Source of the DNA: Prunella strophiata
Lineage: Eukaryota; Chordata; Aves; Passeriformes; Prunellidae
NCBI GenBank assembly: GCA_036583965.1
Contig: JAZBQD010000030.1
Location: 114,772,048-114,836,047, forward strand
Length of the DNA: 64,000 nucleotides
Direction of reading: 5' to 3'
Under the pieces are notes generated by a model that was not told where the DNA came from, searched no databases, and saw only the letters and a list, made by a program, of their open reading frames with translations. Below, piece after piece: positions 12,101 through 21,360 of this stretch; positions within the stretch are counted from its first letter, which is position 1, and each line of letters starts with the position of its first letter. Both the position numbers and the translations under genes were made by a program.

Positions 12101-15100
12101 CTTTTTCTTCTTCTTCTTGCTTTTGTGCTTCTTGTTTTTCTTTGCTTTTTTCCTAGGAATTTCATCTTCACCAGTAGAGCTCCTTTTTGTAGACTGAGTA
12201 CTATTTTTCACAGTATTTTTGTCTACATCTAGAAAAAATGACATTTACCTTGTAAACATTTATAAGGCTGCATATAAGAAATTCTTTCAGAGTAGTTGTG
12301 AAGTACATGGACTGAGGTACAAAACAATTAAACTTGCAAACCATGCCCAATTCACTAAACTACCACACACAAACAGCACACACTCCCTTTCCAGCTCTCT
12401 TTCCTTCATCTCAGAGCTGCTTTAAGTAATAAAACAACACTTCTTTCAAAAAAATACCCAAATCTTGGTAATCAGGCCCAGAGGGAACACAGCTCTTCCC
12501 AAGTAGCATCACAGTCATGGAATGGTTTAGGTTAGGAAAGACCTCAAAGCTCATCTTTTTCCTACCCCCTGCCACAGCAGGGACACCTTCCACTGTGCCA
12601 GGCTGCTCCAGCCCCAGTGTCCAGCCTGGCCTTGGGCACTGCCAGGGATCCAGGGGCAGCCACAGCTGCTCTGGGCACCCTGTGCCAGGGCCTCATCACT
12701 CTCTTAGGGAAGAATCTTCTCCTAATACATGATCTAACCTTGTCCTATGGCAGTGAAAAGCCATTCCCTTCAAGAAGAGAGGAGAGGATGATTCTGGGAA
12801 TTACCAACCAGTCAGCCTCACCTCCGTGCTGGAAGACCATGGAACAGATCCCCCTAGAAGCTCCACTAAAGCACATGGAGAACAGGGACATGGTTTGAAA
12901 GAACCAGCACGGCTTCACAAAGGGAAAATCCTGTCTGACCTTCTGTGGTGGACTGGCTACACCAGTGGGCAAAGGAAGGGCTGCAGATGGCATTTATCAG
13001 GACTTCTGTAAAGTATTTGACCCCGTGCCCCCACAACATTCTTCTCTCCAAACTAGAGTGAAGAATTTGACAGGTGCACTGTCAAGTGCATTAGCAGCTG
13101 TTTGGATGGTCACATCCAGAGGGCAGTGGTCAAAAGCTCAGAGTCCTGATGGACATCAGTGACCAGTGGTGTCCCTCAGGAGTCTGTATTGAGACCAGTG
13201 TTACTCCATAGCTTCATTCATGAATCAGTGTTACTTAATATCTTCAGTAATGACAGAAGGATCAAGTGCACCCTCAGCAGGTTTGCAGGAGACACCTCTG
13301 AAGCATGGGGCCATCCAAAGGGATCTGGACAAACTCAAGAAATGCCCCAAGGGAATTTGCTGAGGTTTAACAAGGCCAGGGGCTGCACCTTGGGTTGGGG
13401 CAACCCCTGGCATCAATCCAGGCTGGGATGAGCAGATGGAGCAGCCCTGGGAGAGCTGGACCTGCCCCAGCCCAGAGCCCCCCATGCCCTGGGCTGAGCC
13501 CCCAGCTGGGGATCAGGAGAGGGATTGGGATTGTGCCCCTGTGCCCCCTCAGGTGTGACCCCACCTGCAGAGCTGCCCCAGCCCTGGGAGGAGCTGGAGC
13601 TGCTGCAGAGAGTCCAGAGGAGGCTCCAGGATGAGCAGAGGGATGAAGCTGGCAGAGCTGGGATTTTCATTCTGGAGAGACTTCAGGTGACCTAACCATG
13701 ACCCTCCAATACCTGGCAGTACTAGTAAAGGTGGTGGAAGACTATTGAAAGGGCCTGGAGTGACAGGACAAGGGACACTAGGGTTCAAAATGAGGGACAG
13801 TGGGGTTAGATTAGATCTCAGGAAAAAATTCTCCCCTGTGAGGGAGGTGAGGCCCTGGCACAGGTTGCCCAGGGAAGCTGTCCTATTCCTGGAGGTGTTC
13901 AAGGCCAGGTTTGACAGGGTTTGGAATAACCCAGGATAGTGGAAGGTGTCCCTGCTCATGTCAGGGGGTTTGGAATGAGACAATCTACAAGGTTCCGTTC
14001 CAATCCAAACCATTTTATGACTCCCATGTGTCCCATCCCTATCCCTCCATTCCCTGGAAACTGTTTCTCTCCATGTTTCCTGGGGCTCCTCCAGGCCCTG
14101 CAAGGCCACCCTGAGCTCAGCCCAAAGCTTCTCCTGTGCAGGTGAACAATGCCAGCTGTGCCAGCCTTTCCTGCCAGCAGAGCTGCTCCATCCCTCTGCT
14201 CATCCTGGAGCCTCCTCTGGGCTCTCTGCAGCAGCTCCAGCTCCTCCCAGGGCTGGGGCAGCTCTGCAGGTGGGCTCTCACCTGAGCAGGGTAGATGGGT
14301 TGGATGTCTCTCTACCCACACTCAGTGGGGCAGCACATTCTAACAGGAGACTGGAGATGTGCTTTCAAACCCCCAATGCTGCACCATGGAAGATAAACAA
14401 GAATTCCCATTTTCCAAACAAATTACCAAAGTGGGGATTTATGCTGGAAGACCTGACCAGCCACTCTCTCTGCTGTGCTTTAACCCCTGAATGAGTCCAG
14501 TGCTGCTACTGTGTTAGAAATTTTCTGTGTATTTACTGACCAAGTTACTCACTGGGGTCTAACAAATTTGAGAAGAGAGCATTGACATCCCAAACCCCAA
14601 ACCCACTTTAGGGGCACTGCAGGCTGGAACAGCTACTGTGACAGGCAGGACTGCAGCTGCAAAGCTGCATGTTCCTCTGAGAGCATTTGCTTCCAACAGG
14701 AAAGGAACAAATTCACATGACCATAGGGACAAGCAAATCACTAATGGGGAAGGGACAGAGGGAGTCTGGGGTTTCCATCACCACCTTTTAATTCTGTACC
14801 TCACTTCCCTCTGGATTTAACCTTTGTTAGGTTCTTGCCCTTCTGGAGCCCTAGTGCCATGTTTTCAGGAGAAAGGCACTTCATTAAAGGCAACTTGCTG
14901 GGATTTCTGTGAAATATGAGCTGTACATGAGTCTGACTGCATGTCCCTTTCAATGATTCTATTTATACAGGCCAGGGCAGCAACACAGACCCTTCAATTA
15001 CAATCTGTGATCCCAAAGCTCACTATCTTCCAGTATCCAAAATATTGCAAAAATATTTGGTAATTGCAATACTGTTAAATGAATATGACTTAGGATTCCA

Positions 15101-18078
15101 CAACAAGTCTAGCAGGTACATATTTATGGAATAAGCAACTTAGAAATAGTTTTTGCACCAACATTGCTGTGAATGCACTGAGAGAGAGAGAAGTGAAGCA
15201 GAGTTAAATGTATGGACAAAATGTCCAGCCCACAGCTGGAGAACTGCGTTACTCAGTGGGAGCAACTGGCCCATGGGCTGGGCACCAATGGTGACAGTGA
15301 CTGGGGTGACATGGGGCTGACACCAGCCACTAGTGGGGCTCTGCAGGGCTCCATTCTCAGCCCAGTTCTCTTCAACATCTTCACTAACAACCTGGACACA
15401 GGACTCAAAGGGATAATTAGTTTGCTGAGGACACTAAACAGGGAGGAGCTGTCGACTCTCTTGAGGGCAGGGAAGCCCTGCAGAAAGACCTCAACAAATC
15501 AGAGACACCAGCAATCCCCAACCATGGGGAGTTTAACAGGAGAAGTGTTGGATTCTGCACCTGGGGTGGGCAACCCTGGCTGTGTGGATGGAGAGCAGCT
15601 GTGGGAAGGGCCCTGGGGGTCCTGGTCCATGGCCAGCTGGAGCTGAGCCAGCAGAGCCCTGGCAACCAGCAGGGACAGGAGGATGGGGCAGGGTCTGGAG
15701 GGGCCCCCGAGGTGCCTGGGGCAGTTCCCTGGAGCAGCCTGAGCTCAGAGCTGCCCGGGGCTGCAGGGACAGCTCCCAGCTCTGCTCTGCCACAGGGACA
15801 GCAGCCAGGGAGTGCCTGGGGCTGGGCCAGGCCAGGGCAGGCTGGAGAGCAGGGAAAGGTTCTTGCCCAGAGGCTGCTGGCACTGCCCAGGCTGCCCAGG
15901 GAATGGGCACGGCCCCGAGGCTGCCACAGCTCCAGGAGCCTTTGGGATGCCCAGGCTGGGATTGCTGGGGCTCTGGGCAGGGCAGGGGTGGCACTGGGGG
16001 ATCCCTGGGGGTCCCTGCAGCTCAGGATATTCTGGGATTCTATAAAATAAACTTTTCTGCAAAGATAATTAATTTGATTCAGATAATCAGGTAATGCCTG
16101 TAGACCAACTCTTTTTTAGAGATGGACAGTGGGAATGTTAGCCACAGGTAAGTTTATTAACTTCCAAATTAACACCTTTCACTTCTTTATTACCATGTGA
16201 CCTTGCCTCAGTCCTCCACATGAGAACAGAACAAAAAATAAACAAACAAAAATAAAAATCACATCATCAAACAAAACCAACAAAACCCACCAACCCACCA
16301 AGAACCCACCAAAACCTCCCCATGTCAGCCTGAAGTGCTGCTCATACAGCTTAAATTAAAAACCTGGAAGTGCTCAAGGTACACAAACCACGGAGCAAAA
16401 AGCCTCAGAGCAATCCCAAACTCCTGCCAGCAGAGTCTCTGAAATGAACACTTTACTGTGCTGCCTCTGGAACTGTACTCACCCAGCACACTGCAGCCAC
16501 CTGTGTCTGAACTCCCAAAAATGAGAAATGCAGTAATTACAGCCTTCAGCACCTCACCAACTCTCCACTGCCAGAAATTTTACAGTCTCACAAGAGGGGA
16601 CACTCAGATGTGACTTTTTAGCCTTAAAAAAATCTAATAATTTATTCAAGACCTGAGACTGGACACATCAAAACCCCTTTGCAAGACTGCAATTGAAAGT
16701 ACCTACACTTTAAAACAGCAAATCATCTTTTGAATGAACAGTTCAGCACAGATCTATGTTGTAATAAATGTTCTTTTGAAATAATCCTGAAAACTAACTC
16801 AAAGCAGAAACTGCCTCTATCAGCATCAGCTTTGGTAGTAAGAACAGTTCAGTGACCCTGGAGAAAAATATATAAAATAATACAGAATTTATGGACATAT
16901 ATATGTACACATGTGGAAAATATTTATCTATTTCAGCACTGGAAAGAAAAAACTCCAACTTTCCCCCATGCCAATGCTTACATATAACCAGCTCAATTTT
17001 CAAATTATTTATTTCTCTGGCCACCTCTGGATATAAAATCACATCACACAGCAGAGAAAACACTGAATCCAATTCACAGCAAACTTGCCAGAGGAGCAGC
17101 TCCAGGAAGCACATTTTCATCTGTATAAAACTGATTTGATTTTAGGACACAGTCACACCCTTCTCACCGAGAACAGATCAGCCAGAGGGGGTTTTATTAC
17201 CTGGGTTGCACTGCAGCTCTGTCCCGAGGGCTCCGGAGAGCACTTCCTCTATTTTCTGCACTATCTGATCACTCTGACAACTCCCAGCAGCTCCGGAGGC
17301 TTCGGAAGGTCCCGGCTTGCTCAGCCGGGATCGTGTCACCATTGGGCTGGCCTTCCACCTTTGCACTAACCAAAGAAAAAAAAAAAATCTATTTAATACA
17401 AGTGACTTTGAGCCCTTTTTTTGGACGTTTTTTGTTATTCACATATATTTATTATATCCAGCTCCTCAGAGTAGTATTCCAGCCTCCTGAAAAAGGTGTG
17501 CTCTTAGGGAAAAGTCTGCCTTTGGATTAATTTTCACTTATTCAGCCCGGACACTCCGTGACCGCTGAGGTTGAGACGCAAGGGAAAAAAAAACACATTC
17601 TGGAATGTGCCACATCTCCCGTGCTCGTACGACCTTGTAGGTGTATCCTCCACGAAATAAATACACACAGTGCGCTCTCTTCCAGCATTTCCTTGCTCTT
17701 TCTAAGGTTTTCCTTGTTTTACGGGATAATCTCGGCAAATTTAGCCGTAAATCAGACAAACCCTACAGGTGCCTGCCTCGACATGAGGACACCACCGAAA
17801 CCGGGGAGAGAGCGTGTGGGCGCGTCCCCCCACCGTCTTCTCTCGGCCGCCGGGCCGTGTCTCCCTCAGGGCGCCGGCACGGCCGCGACCCCCCCGGCCC
17901 CGCCATGTTGCCGCCGACACGACCCTCAGGCCTCGGCCCGTCTCTCTCCCCCCGGCGCCCTTCCCCGCCGCTCCCCACCGTCCCGTTACCCGCCGTGCTG
18001 CTGCTGCTGCTCCTCCTGGATCTCCCGGAATTTGCTGACCACAAAGGACCGAAGGATCTGCTCGATATTCGTCGCCAT
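1..18078 (-). CDS. SON: SON, nuclear-speckle RS-rich splicing cofactor (5' part of gene; runs off left edge)
   Basis: SON binds DNA and RNA and supports spliceosome function on weak splice sites; it sits in nuclear speckles (family knowledge). Five coding exons are visible on the minus strand: 18078-17990, 17365-17201, 12228-2958, 1724-1564 and 116-1. The start is MATNIEQILRSFVVSKF, matching the vertebrate SON N terminus. Next come the conserved IVQKIEEVLSG block, a lysine-rich nuclear-localisation stretch, very long Ser/Glu/Arg repeat arrays, the SPKRLTDLDKAQLLEIAKAN block, and a VNKPHVSDEEEEE block ending at the window edge. The G-patch and double-stranded-RNA-binding parts lie outside. About 9.8 kb of coding sequence (about 3260 codons) is already present against about 2426 residues in the whole human protein, so the bird form is much larger, through repeat expansion in exon 3. 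Two single-base frame disruptions are present, in exons 2 and 3. It is head to head with GART. Confidence 0.96.
975..1095 (+). repeat. CR1 LINE 3'-end fragment
   Basis: Matches the avian CR1 tail pattern: GGAAGGTG...CCATGGCAGGGGGT followed by a variant of TTCCTTCCAACTCAAACC. Confidence 0.7.
1280..1460 (+). repeat. CR1-type 3'-end fragment (GCACTGAGTGCTCTGGGCTG subtype)
   Basis: Contains GGCCTTGGCAGGGGCTGCCC and GGCACTGAGTG-type sequence and ends in a GATTCTG-like tail. The same subtype recurs near 43220-43350 and 53710-53880. Confidence 0.6.
1564..1724 (-). CDS. SON: SON coding exon 4
   Basis: 161 nt. Acceptor TTTTTAG|ACAAGG at 1725; donor GAG|GTGAGG at 1563. It joins exon 3 as ...LTDL-D-KAQLLEIAKANAAAM, the strongly conserved block just after the RS domain of SON, followed by CAKSGVPLPPSL and a C-terminal ...DTLKELTE that continues into the next exon in phase 0. 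Confidence 0.95.
1725..2957 (-). other. SON: SON intron 3
   Basis: Intron with canonical ends (donor GTAAGTGAG at 2957, acceptor AG at 1726-1725). No repeat family, RNA gene or extra exon is recognised in its 1.2 kb. Confidence 0.8.
2958..3700 (-). repeat. SON: C-terminal RS domain of SON
   Basis: Dense Arg-Ser dipeptides with RSRSRTPLRQRRSRSRGRRR-like text, ending SPKRLTDL. It corresponds to the RS domain of mammalian SON that precedes the LTDLDKAQLLEIAK block. It is arginine-rich on the minus strand and ends at the exon 3 donor. Confidence 0.85.
2958..12228 (-). CDS. SON: SON giant exon 3 (repeat-rich; contains one +1 frame disruption)
   Basis: A 9271-nt exon. Acceptor TTTTTTCTAG|ATGTAG at 12229; donor G|GTAAGTGAG at 2957. 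Order of segments: a lysine-rich nuclear-localisation stretch (about 12175-12045), a long Ser/Thr/Glu/Ala low-complexity region (about 12040-9150), a basic RS array with SSDRYRSKSRSVEK-type units (about 9150-7850), a long degenerate array of about 30-residue units (about 7850-4750), an acidic array of SSDxxESRSxxGEEAED units (about 4750-3800), and a C-terminal RS domain ending SPKRLTDL (about 3700-2958). The frame is open from 12228 to about 8430 and, in the next frame, from about 8430 to 2958. One extra base in the 8371-8452 repeat unit explains the switch, and the exon length modulo 3 agrees. Antisense open frames here are by-products of codon composition. Confidence 0.95.
3800..4750 (-). 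repeat. SON: SON acidic tandem repeat array (about 30-residue units)
   Basis: About ten coding units of pattern SSDxxESRSxxGEEAEDxEP followed by SLTAERR. Unit length is about 30 residues (roughly 90 bp), with small in-frame length changes. Highly acidic and serine-rich; function unknown. It is flanked on both sides by basic RS-type sequence. Confidence 0.8.
8371..8960 (-). repeat. SON: SON RS array with exact 81-bp units
   Basis: Unit boundaries (CCGCTT or close variant) fall at 8453, 8534, 8615, 8696 and 8777, exactly 81 bp (27 codons) apart. Each unit encodes SSDRYRSKSRSVEKRLSSRR-like sequence. The unit from 8371 to 8452 is 82 bp and carries the one-base insertion that shifts the SON frame. 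The unit above 8777 is shorter by 12 bp (four codons), consistent with in-frame repeat turnover. Confidence 0.85.
12515..12755 (-). repeat. CR1 3'-end fragment
   Basis: On the minus strand it reads AGGCCCTGGCACAGGGTGCC through a GGAAGGTGTCCCTGC segment to a CCATTCCATGACTGTG tail, the standard CR1 3' UTR order. Confidence 0.8.
12786..13690 (+). repeat. CR1 LINE fragment with decayed reverse-transcriptase coding sequence
   Basis: The plus strand encodes broken pieces of CR1 ORF2, including TSGVPQESVLRPVLLHSF (compare the RT motif GVPQGSVLGPVLF) and a nearby ...FDPVPPQHSS... piece. Frames are interrupted by stops and shifts, so it is a dead copy. The 3' part runs into the LEELELLQRVQRRLQDEQR-type region shared with the inverted copy at 14172-14278. 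Confidence 0.75.
13790..14040 (+). repeat. CR1 3'-end fragment
   Basis: Contains GTGAGGCCCTGGCACAGGTT, then GATAGTGGAAGGTGTCCCTG, and ends near CAATCCAAACCATTTTATGA, the CR1 tail order. Confidence 0.8.
14041..14340 (-). repeat. CR1-derived fragment, inverted relative to 13558-13655
   Basis: Shares about 95 bp of near-identical sequence in inverse orientation with 13558-13655 (core GGAGGAGCTGGAGCTGCTGC), forming a potential stem with a loop of about 0.5 kb. Confidence 0.6.
15210..16050 (+). repeat. CR1 LINE fragment (RT end plus 3' region)
   Basis: Encodes GALQGSILSPVLFNIFTNN, a CR1 reverse-transcriptase motif, followed by a long G-rich 3' region ending CTCAGGATATTCTGGGATTC. The segment 15684-16040 recurs almost unchanged at 33596-33945. 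Confidence 0.75.
17201..17365 (-). CDS. SON: SON coding exon 2 (internal frame conflict)
   Basis: The 3' half reads QIVQKIEEVLSGALGTEL, the conserved SON block, and ends at donor CCAG|GTAATA (17200). The 5' half resembles SON only in another frame: VEGQPNGDTIPAEQAG, matching mammalian NEGQLNGETN...NQAG. The frames switch near 17300-17320. With acceptor GGTTAG|TGCAAAG (start 17365) the length is 165 nt, one more than the flanking phases allow. With the alternative acceptor seven bases downstream (TGCAAAG|GTGG, start 17358) the exon is in frame with IVQKIEE, but its first part then reads a non-homologous sequence. A one-base insertion, genuine or a sequencing error, is the simplest explanation. 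Confidence 0.85.
17366..17989 (-). other. SON: SON intron 1
   Basis: 624-bp intron between exons 1 and 2. Its right half (from about 17780) belongs to the promoter CpG island. No other element is recognised. Confidence 0.8.
17990..18078 (-). CDS. SON: SON coding exon 1
   Basis: Starts at the ATG at 18078 and encodes 29 residues plus two bases. MATNIEQILRSFVVSKF is nearly identical to the mammalian SON start. It ends in a short glutamine run encoded by (CAG)n and then the donor GG|GTAACG at 17989. The exon ends in phase 2. It lies inside the CpG island shared with the GART side. Confidence 0.95.
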
Positions 18079-18679
18079 GACACCCCCCCTTCCTTCCTGC
18101 CCCGACGCGAGGCCTCCAGCATCCCACAGTGCACCGCGGCCCCGGGCGCGCGCTGACGTCCCCGCTGTAAGCTCCCTCGCGATTGGCTGCGCTCTCTGTA
18201 AGCCCTCTCGCCATTGGCCGAGGCGGCGTGTGGCTGCGAACGGCCGCTCTAGCGCGGCGCACGGGCCATAGAGCAGCGGCGGGTTCCGGCGGGGGGGGAG
18301 GAAGGTCTCGTGTCCCCTCAGCCGCCGCCGCCATGTTGTGGCGCTCCCGCCGCCCCCCCGCGCTCCGCGCCTGCCGCCGCCGCCCCCGGCAAAGCCGCCC
18401 CGAGCGTGTCCCCGTCCCCCGGTGAAAGCATTAAACCAGTCCCCGGCGCTCCGCGCCCACACCGCCGCCTCGCGCAGACCCCTTCCCCACACAGACACAC
18501 CGCCCCGGCGCCGCCGCTCGCGGCCCCTCTCGCGCCCCGTACGCCGCGTCCGAGCCCCCGCGGCCCCGCGGAGGGCAGGGAGAGCCACAGCGGCGGCCGC
18601 GACCGCCGGTCCCGTCCCCCCGCACTCCCACCCACCGTTCCCCGGCGCCGCCGGAGTCCCCGCGGCGGCCGCTGCTTAC

Positions 18680-18693
18680 CCGGCCGAGGCCAT
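18680..18693 (-). other. Possible alternative SON first exon end (ATG plus donor)
   Basis: On the minus strand, CAGCCCGCCATGGCCTCGG has an excellent start context and after 14 coding bases meets the donor GG|GTAAGC (18679-18678). It ends in phase 2, the same phase as SON exon 1, so splicing to exon 2 would be in frame. There is no homology or transcript evidence; it could be chance in GC-rich DNA. Confidence 0.25.
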
Positions 18694-18980
18694 GGCGGGC
18701 TGAGGCGCGGCGCCGGCGGGTGCGATCGGGAGCGATTCCATCGGTGCCCATGGAGCGGGGCCGAGCCCCGCGTGTGCTCCGGGCGGGCGGCGGCTCTCAG
18801 GGGGCCCTGCCCGCACTCGGGCGGTGCTGCGGCTGCTGCTGCATCACCACGGGGCCCTCAGCCCCGGCTCCATGCGAGAGGCGCCCGCCCGCGCTCCCTC
18901 CCTCCCCCTCCGCCCGGCGGTGACACGCACATGTGCTCCGGGGGCTGGCAGCGGGGCCGCGAAAATTAAAGGAACAAAGG

Positions 18981-20590
18981 GGGGGAAACCGAAGGGAGGT
19001 GGATAAATAAAGTGCGCCTTTTGCCCGCCTGGAAAGTCGGAGCTTTTCTGGCGGTGATGGAATGCTCCGAAATGAGTTTGTCCAGAGTACAGCTACCCTG
19101 GGGACCCCTTCAGTGCTGCTCATGATGCCTTAATCAAATAATATTTTAATTATATGAGTGTTCAAATAGGCTGTAAAACCCAATAATCCTACGTCTGGAA
19201 GACTCCCCCCCCCACACACACTCTCTGTAGTAGTAATTTAGGGGCATTAGTTGACCTGAAATAAATTTAAAATACCTCCAAACTTGATCTGGTGAGTGGC
19301 ATCCTTACTCACGGTAATCACTAAATGTTCCTTAAGGTCCCTTAAAACCCAAACCATCCTGGGATTCTATGAAAACCCAAGTAAAATTATTTAATTACTG
19401 CTGGGGGTCTAAAAATTGTCACCATCAATATTGTTTAATAATCACTTGCAAGACCCCTTAAAGACAGCATAACTCTTCACTATGTCCTGCTGATCTGCTT
19501 TAATATTGACTTTGGAGAAAAAAAAATTAATCAGAGACTTGGATCAATTTGCTTACTTCCATGTCACCCTTGATTTATTCCATTTAAAATATAAAGTGGA
19601 TACAGTTAAGAAGTCCTTTTACCTGTTCATACCATGCTCACATTAATATATACTAGATTTACTGGTAGAACACCTATGTAATTTTTGATATCAAAATAAA
19701 CACTGAAAATGTTTCAGTTGAACAATTTTAGATATATTTAGATTCAGATGATGCAAATGGCCTTGTCTCAACCAGGCATGTCGAAAAACATGAAGAAAGG
19801 TGCCCCAAAAAAGCAAGAGAAGGATTTAAGTGTGTGCTGCATGTTTTCCTCTGACTCCTTACAAACAAAACTAATGTGATAATTACAAAAAGTCCCTGCT
19901 TGTACACATGAGGATCCACAGCCCTACAGGAAAGTAACTGTTCTTGCTCTCTCCATCTCTGCTTGCTGAATAAACTCCCTTTATTTAAACTCTTTTATTT
20001 GGTTTCAGTGTCAGATGGTTTTCAGATTAATTAAATATTTTAGTCTCATCTTGTCAAGACCAGTGATTGTTGCTGGTAATGTTCAATTAGTAACATTAGT
20101 AAAATATTAGTAATAGTTCTGCTACAACCATCAATACTACTTAAAGCATTTATTCATATGACTTTCAAAGCAGGAGTCTGGTCTGGGGTGTGCTTAAATA
20201 TGCATAAAACAACATTAAACTTTATTCCCTGAGGTATTTTACAAAGAACAGTGATGTTTTCACATTATAGCTCTTGAAGGGAGGAAAACTGTGGATCAAA
20301 TCTTGTTTTATTAACAGTATTAATGTAGGATGCTGGAATTGTCCCCCCTCATCATGGTACCAAACACCGAGCACTTCCAGCATCCTAGCACAACTGTAAC
20401 ACTAAATTAGACTAAAGGTTGCCCAATACTCTTTGGTTTCATAAAGCAAAAAGTTCAAATGTGGGACAAATTCAGGACGTGGTATTTCAAGGGATGTAGA
20501 GACAAAAGCCACCTTTGCACAGCCCTCACAGACCACCACCCTCAGCCCCTGAGGCGATGGAAAAGTAAAAACAACCTACGCATCCCTAAA
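18981..20590. other. A/T-rich stretch without recognised genes
   Basis: Lies between the CpG island and the GC-rich block at 20.6 kb, probably within GART's first (noncoding) intron. No coding homology or known repeat is recognised, apart from the short dispersed repeat at 20341-20390. Confidence 0.6.
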
Positions 20591-20594
20591 GTTT

Positions 20595-20975
20595 TTGGGC
20601 CGCCTCTCCCCCTTCTTCACCTGCCCTACACCTGAGGGACTTCTGTGCTACGGAGAAACTCTAACTGCCCCTACTGGAACATTACCCTCATGCTCCCCTC
20701 CCTCTTTCCCCGCCGTGCTTCCGGGCCAAGTGCAGCTTTTCCTCCTCCGCTCGAACCCCCCCTCTGGAGCACAGTAAGTCACGGAGCCGCGCTGGCAGCG
20801 CGCAGGGTTCCCTCGGGTGCGTGCCCGCCGCTGCCCCGGCGCTGCGGCTCCCTTTGGAGCGTGCCTGCCGCTGCCCCGGCGCTGCCGCTGGCCCCGCGCT
20901 GCGCTGGGAGGCACAGGAGGCTGCCCGGGGCCGTGTGCGCCTACCTACAGCGCAAAATGGCGGGACACTCCTCAT
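20595..20975 (+). promoter_or_regulatory. Second GC-rich block with a strong splice donor
   Basis: GC- and CpG-rich segment 2 kb beyond the main island. It contains AGCACA|GTAAGT on the plus strand (donor at 20774) and a 40-bp tandem duplication (20821-20860 and 20861-20900, core GCCGCTGCCCCGGCGCTGC). It may be an alternative promoter or 5' noncoding exon for GART. This is inferred from composition and splice signal only. Confidence 0.35.
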
Positions 20976-20984
20976 GGAGAATCC

Positions 20985-21360
20985 CCGCTCTTCAGGGCAG
21001 ATTCCCTCACGGCACCCCCCTCATGGCGTCCCTGTCGCGGGTTGGGCTTATGGCATCCCCCTCATGACTTGGCCTTCACAGCATAGTCCCCCAGAGCAGT
21101 ACCCTCAGGGCATGGCTCTCACGGCATCCCCTTCACGGCAAATGCCGTCATGGCATCCCCCTCACGGCACCCCCAATCATGGCGTCCCCCTCATGGTGTC
21201 TCCTCATAGTGTCCCCTTCATGGCAGTTCCCTCATGGTGTCCCCCTCATGGTAGTCCCCTCATGGCATCCCCCTCATGGCTTGGCCCTCACAGCATAGCC
21301 CCCCACAGCCATGCCCTCAGGGCACGGCCCTCTTGGAATCCCCATCACGACTTGGCCCTG
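20985..21360 (+). repeat. Degenerate minisatellite (CCCCTCATGGCATCC-type units)
   Basis: Repeated short units such as CCCCTCATGGCATC and CCCTCACGGCA with 14-20 bp spacing over about 370 bp. No protein is implied despite open frames. Confidence 0.75.

Larger units (their letters stand above)
12229..17200 (-). other. SON: SON intron 2
   Basis: Five-kilobase intron with GT/AG ends. It contains several CR1 pieces in both orientations (12515-12755 minus, 12786-13690 plus, 13790-14040 plus, 14041-14340 minus, 15210-16050 plus). The remaining stretches (about 14345-15200 and 16060-17200) show no recognisable gene; the latter is A/T-rich. Confidence 0.8.
17780..18980. promoter_or_regulatory. CpG island, probable bidirectional SON/GART promoter region
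   Basis: Very GC-rich and CpG-dense compared with its surroundings, with long C/G runs and no TATA box seen. It covers SON exon 1 and the sequence upstream of it. SON and GART are divergently transcribed here, as in other vertebrates. The noncoding first exon of GART expected on the plus strand could not be fixed; a possible donor is CCCG|GTGAAA at 18421. A plus-strand ATG in a strong context (18333) opens only a 30-codon frame. Confidence 0.75.

Noticed and set aside
15582..16094. Overlapping open frames of 150-170 codons on both strands
   Set aside because: They lie in a G-rich CR1-type 3' region that recurs at 33.6 kb. No independent coding evidence.
18333..18424. Plus-strand ATG in a strong context as the GART start
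   Set aside because: It opens only 30 codons. The GART protein start is unambiguous at 29115; this could at most be an upstream ORF in a noncoding first exon.
17558..18969. Several long Pro/Arg/Ala-rich frames on both strands
   Set aside because: CpG-island composition suppresses stops. Only SON exon 1 has homology here.
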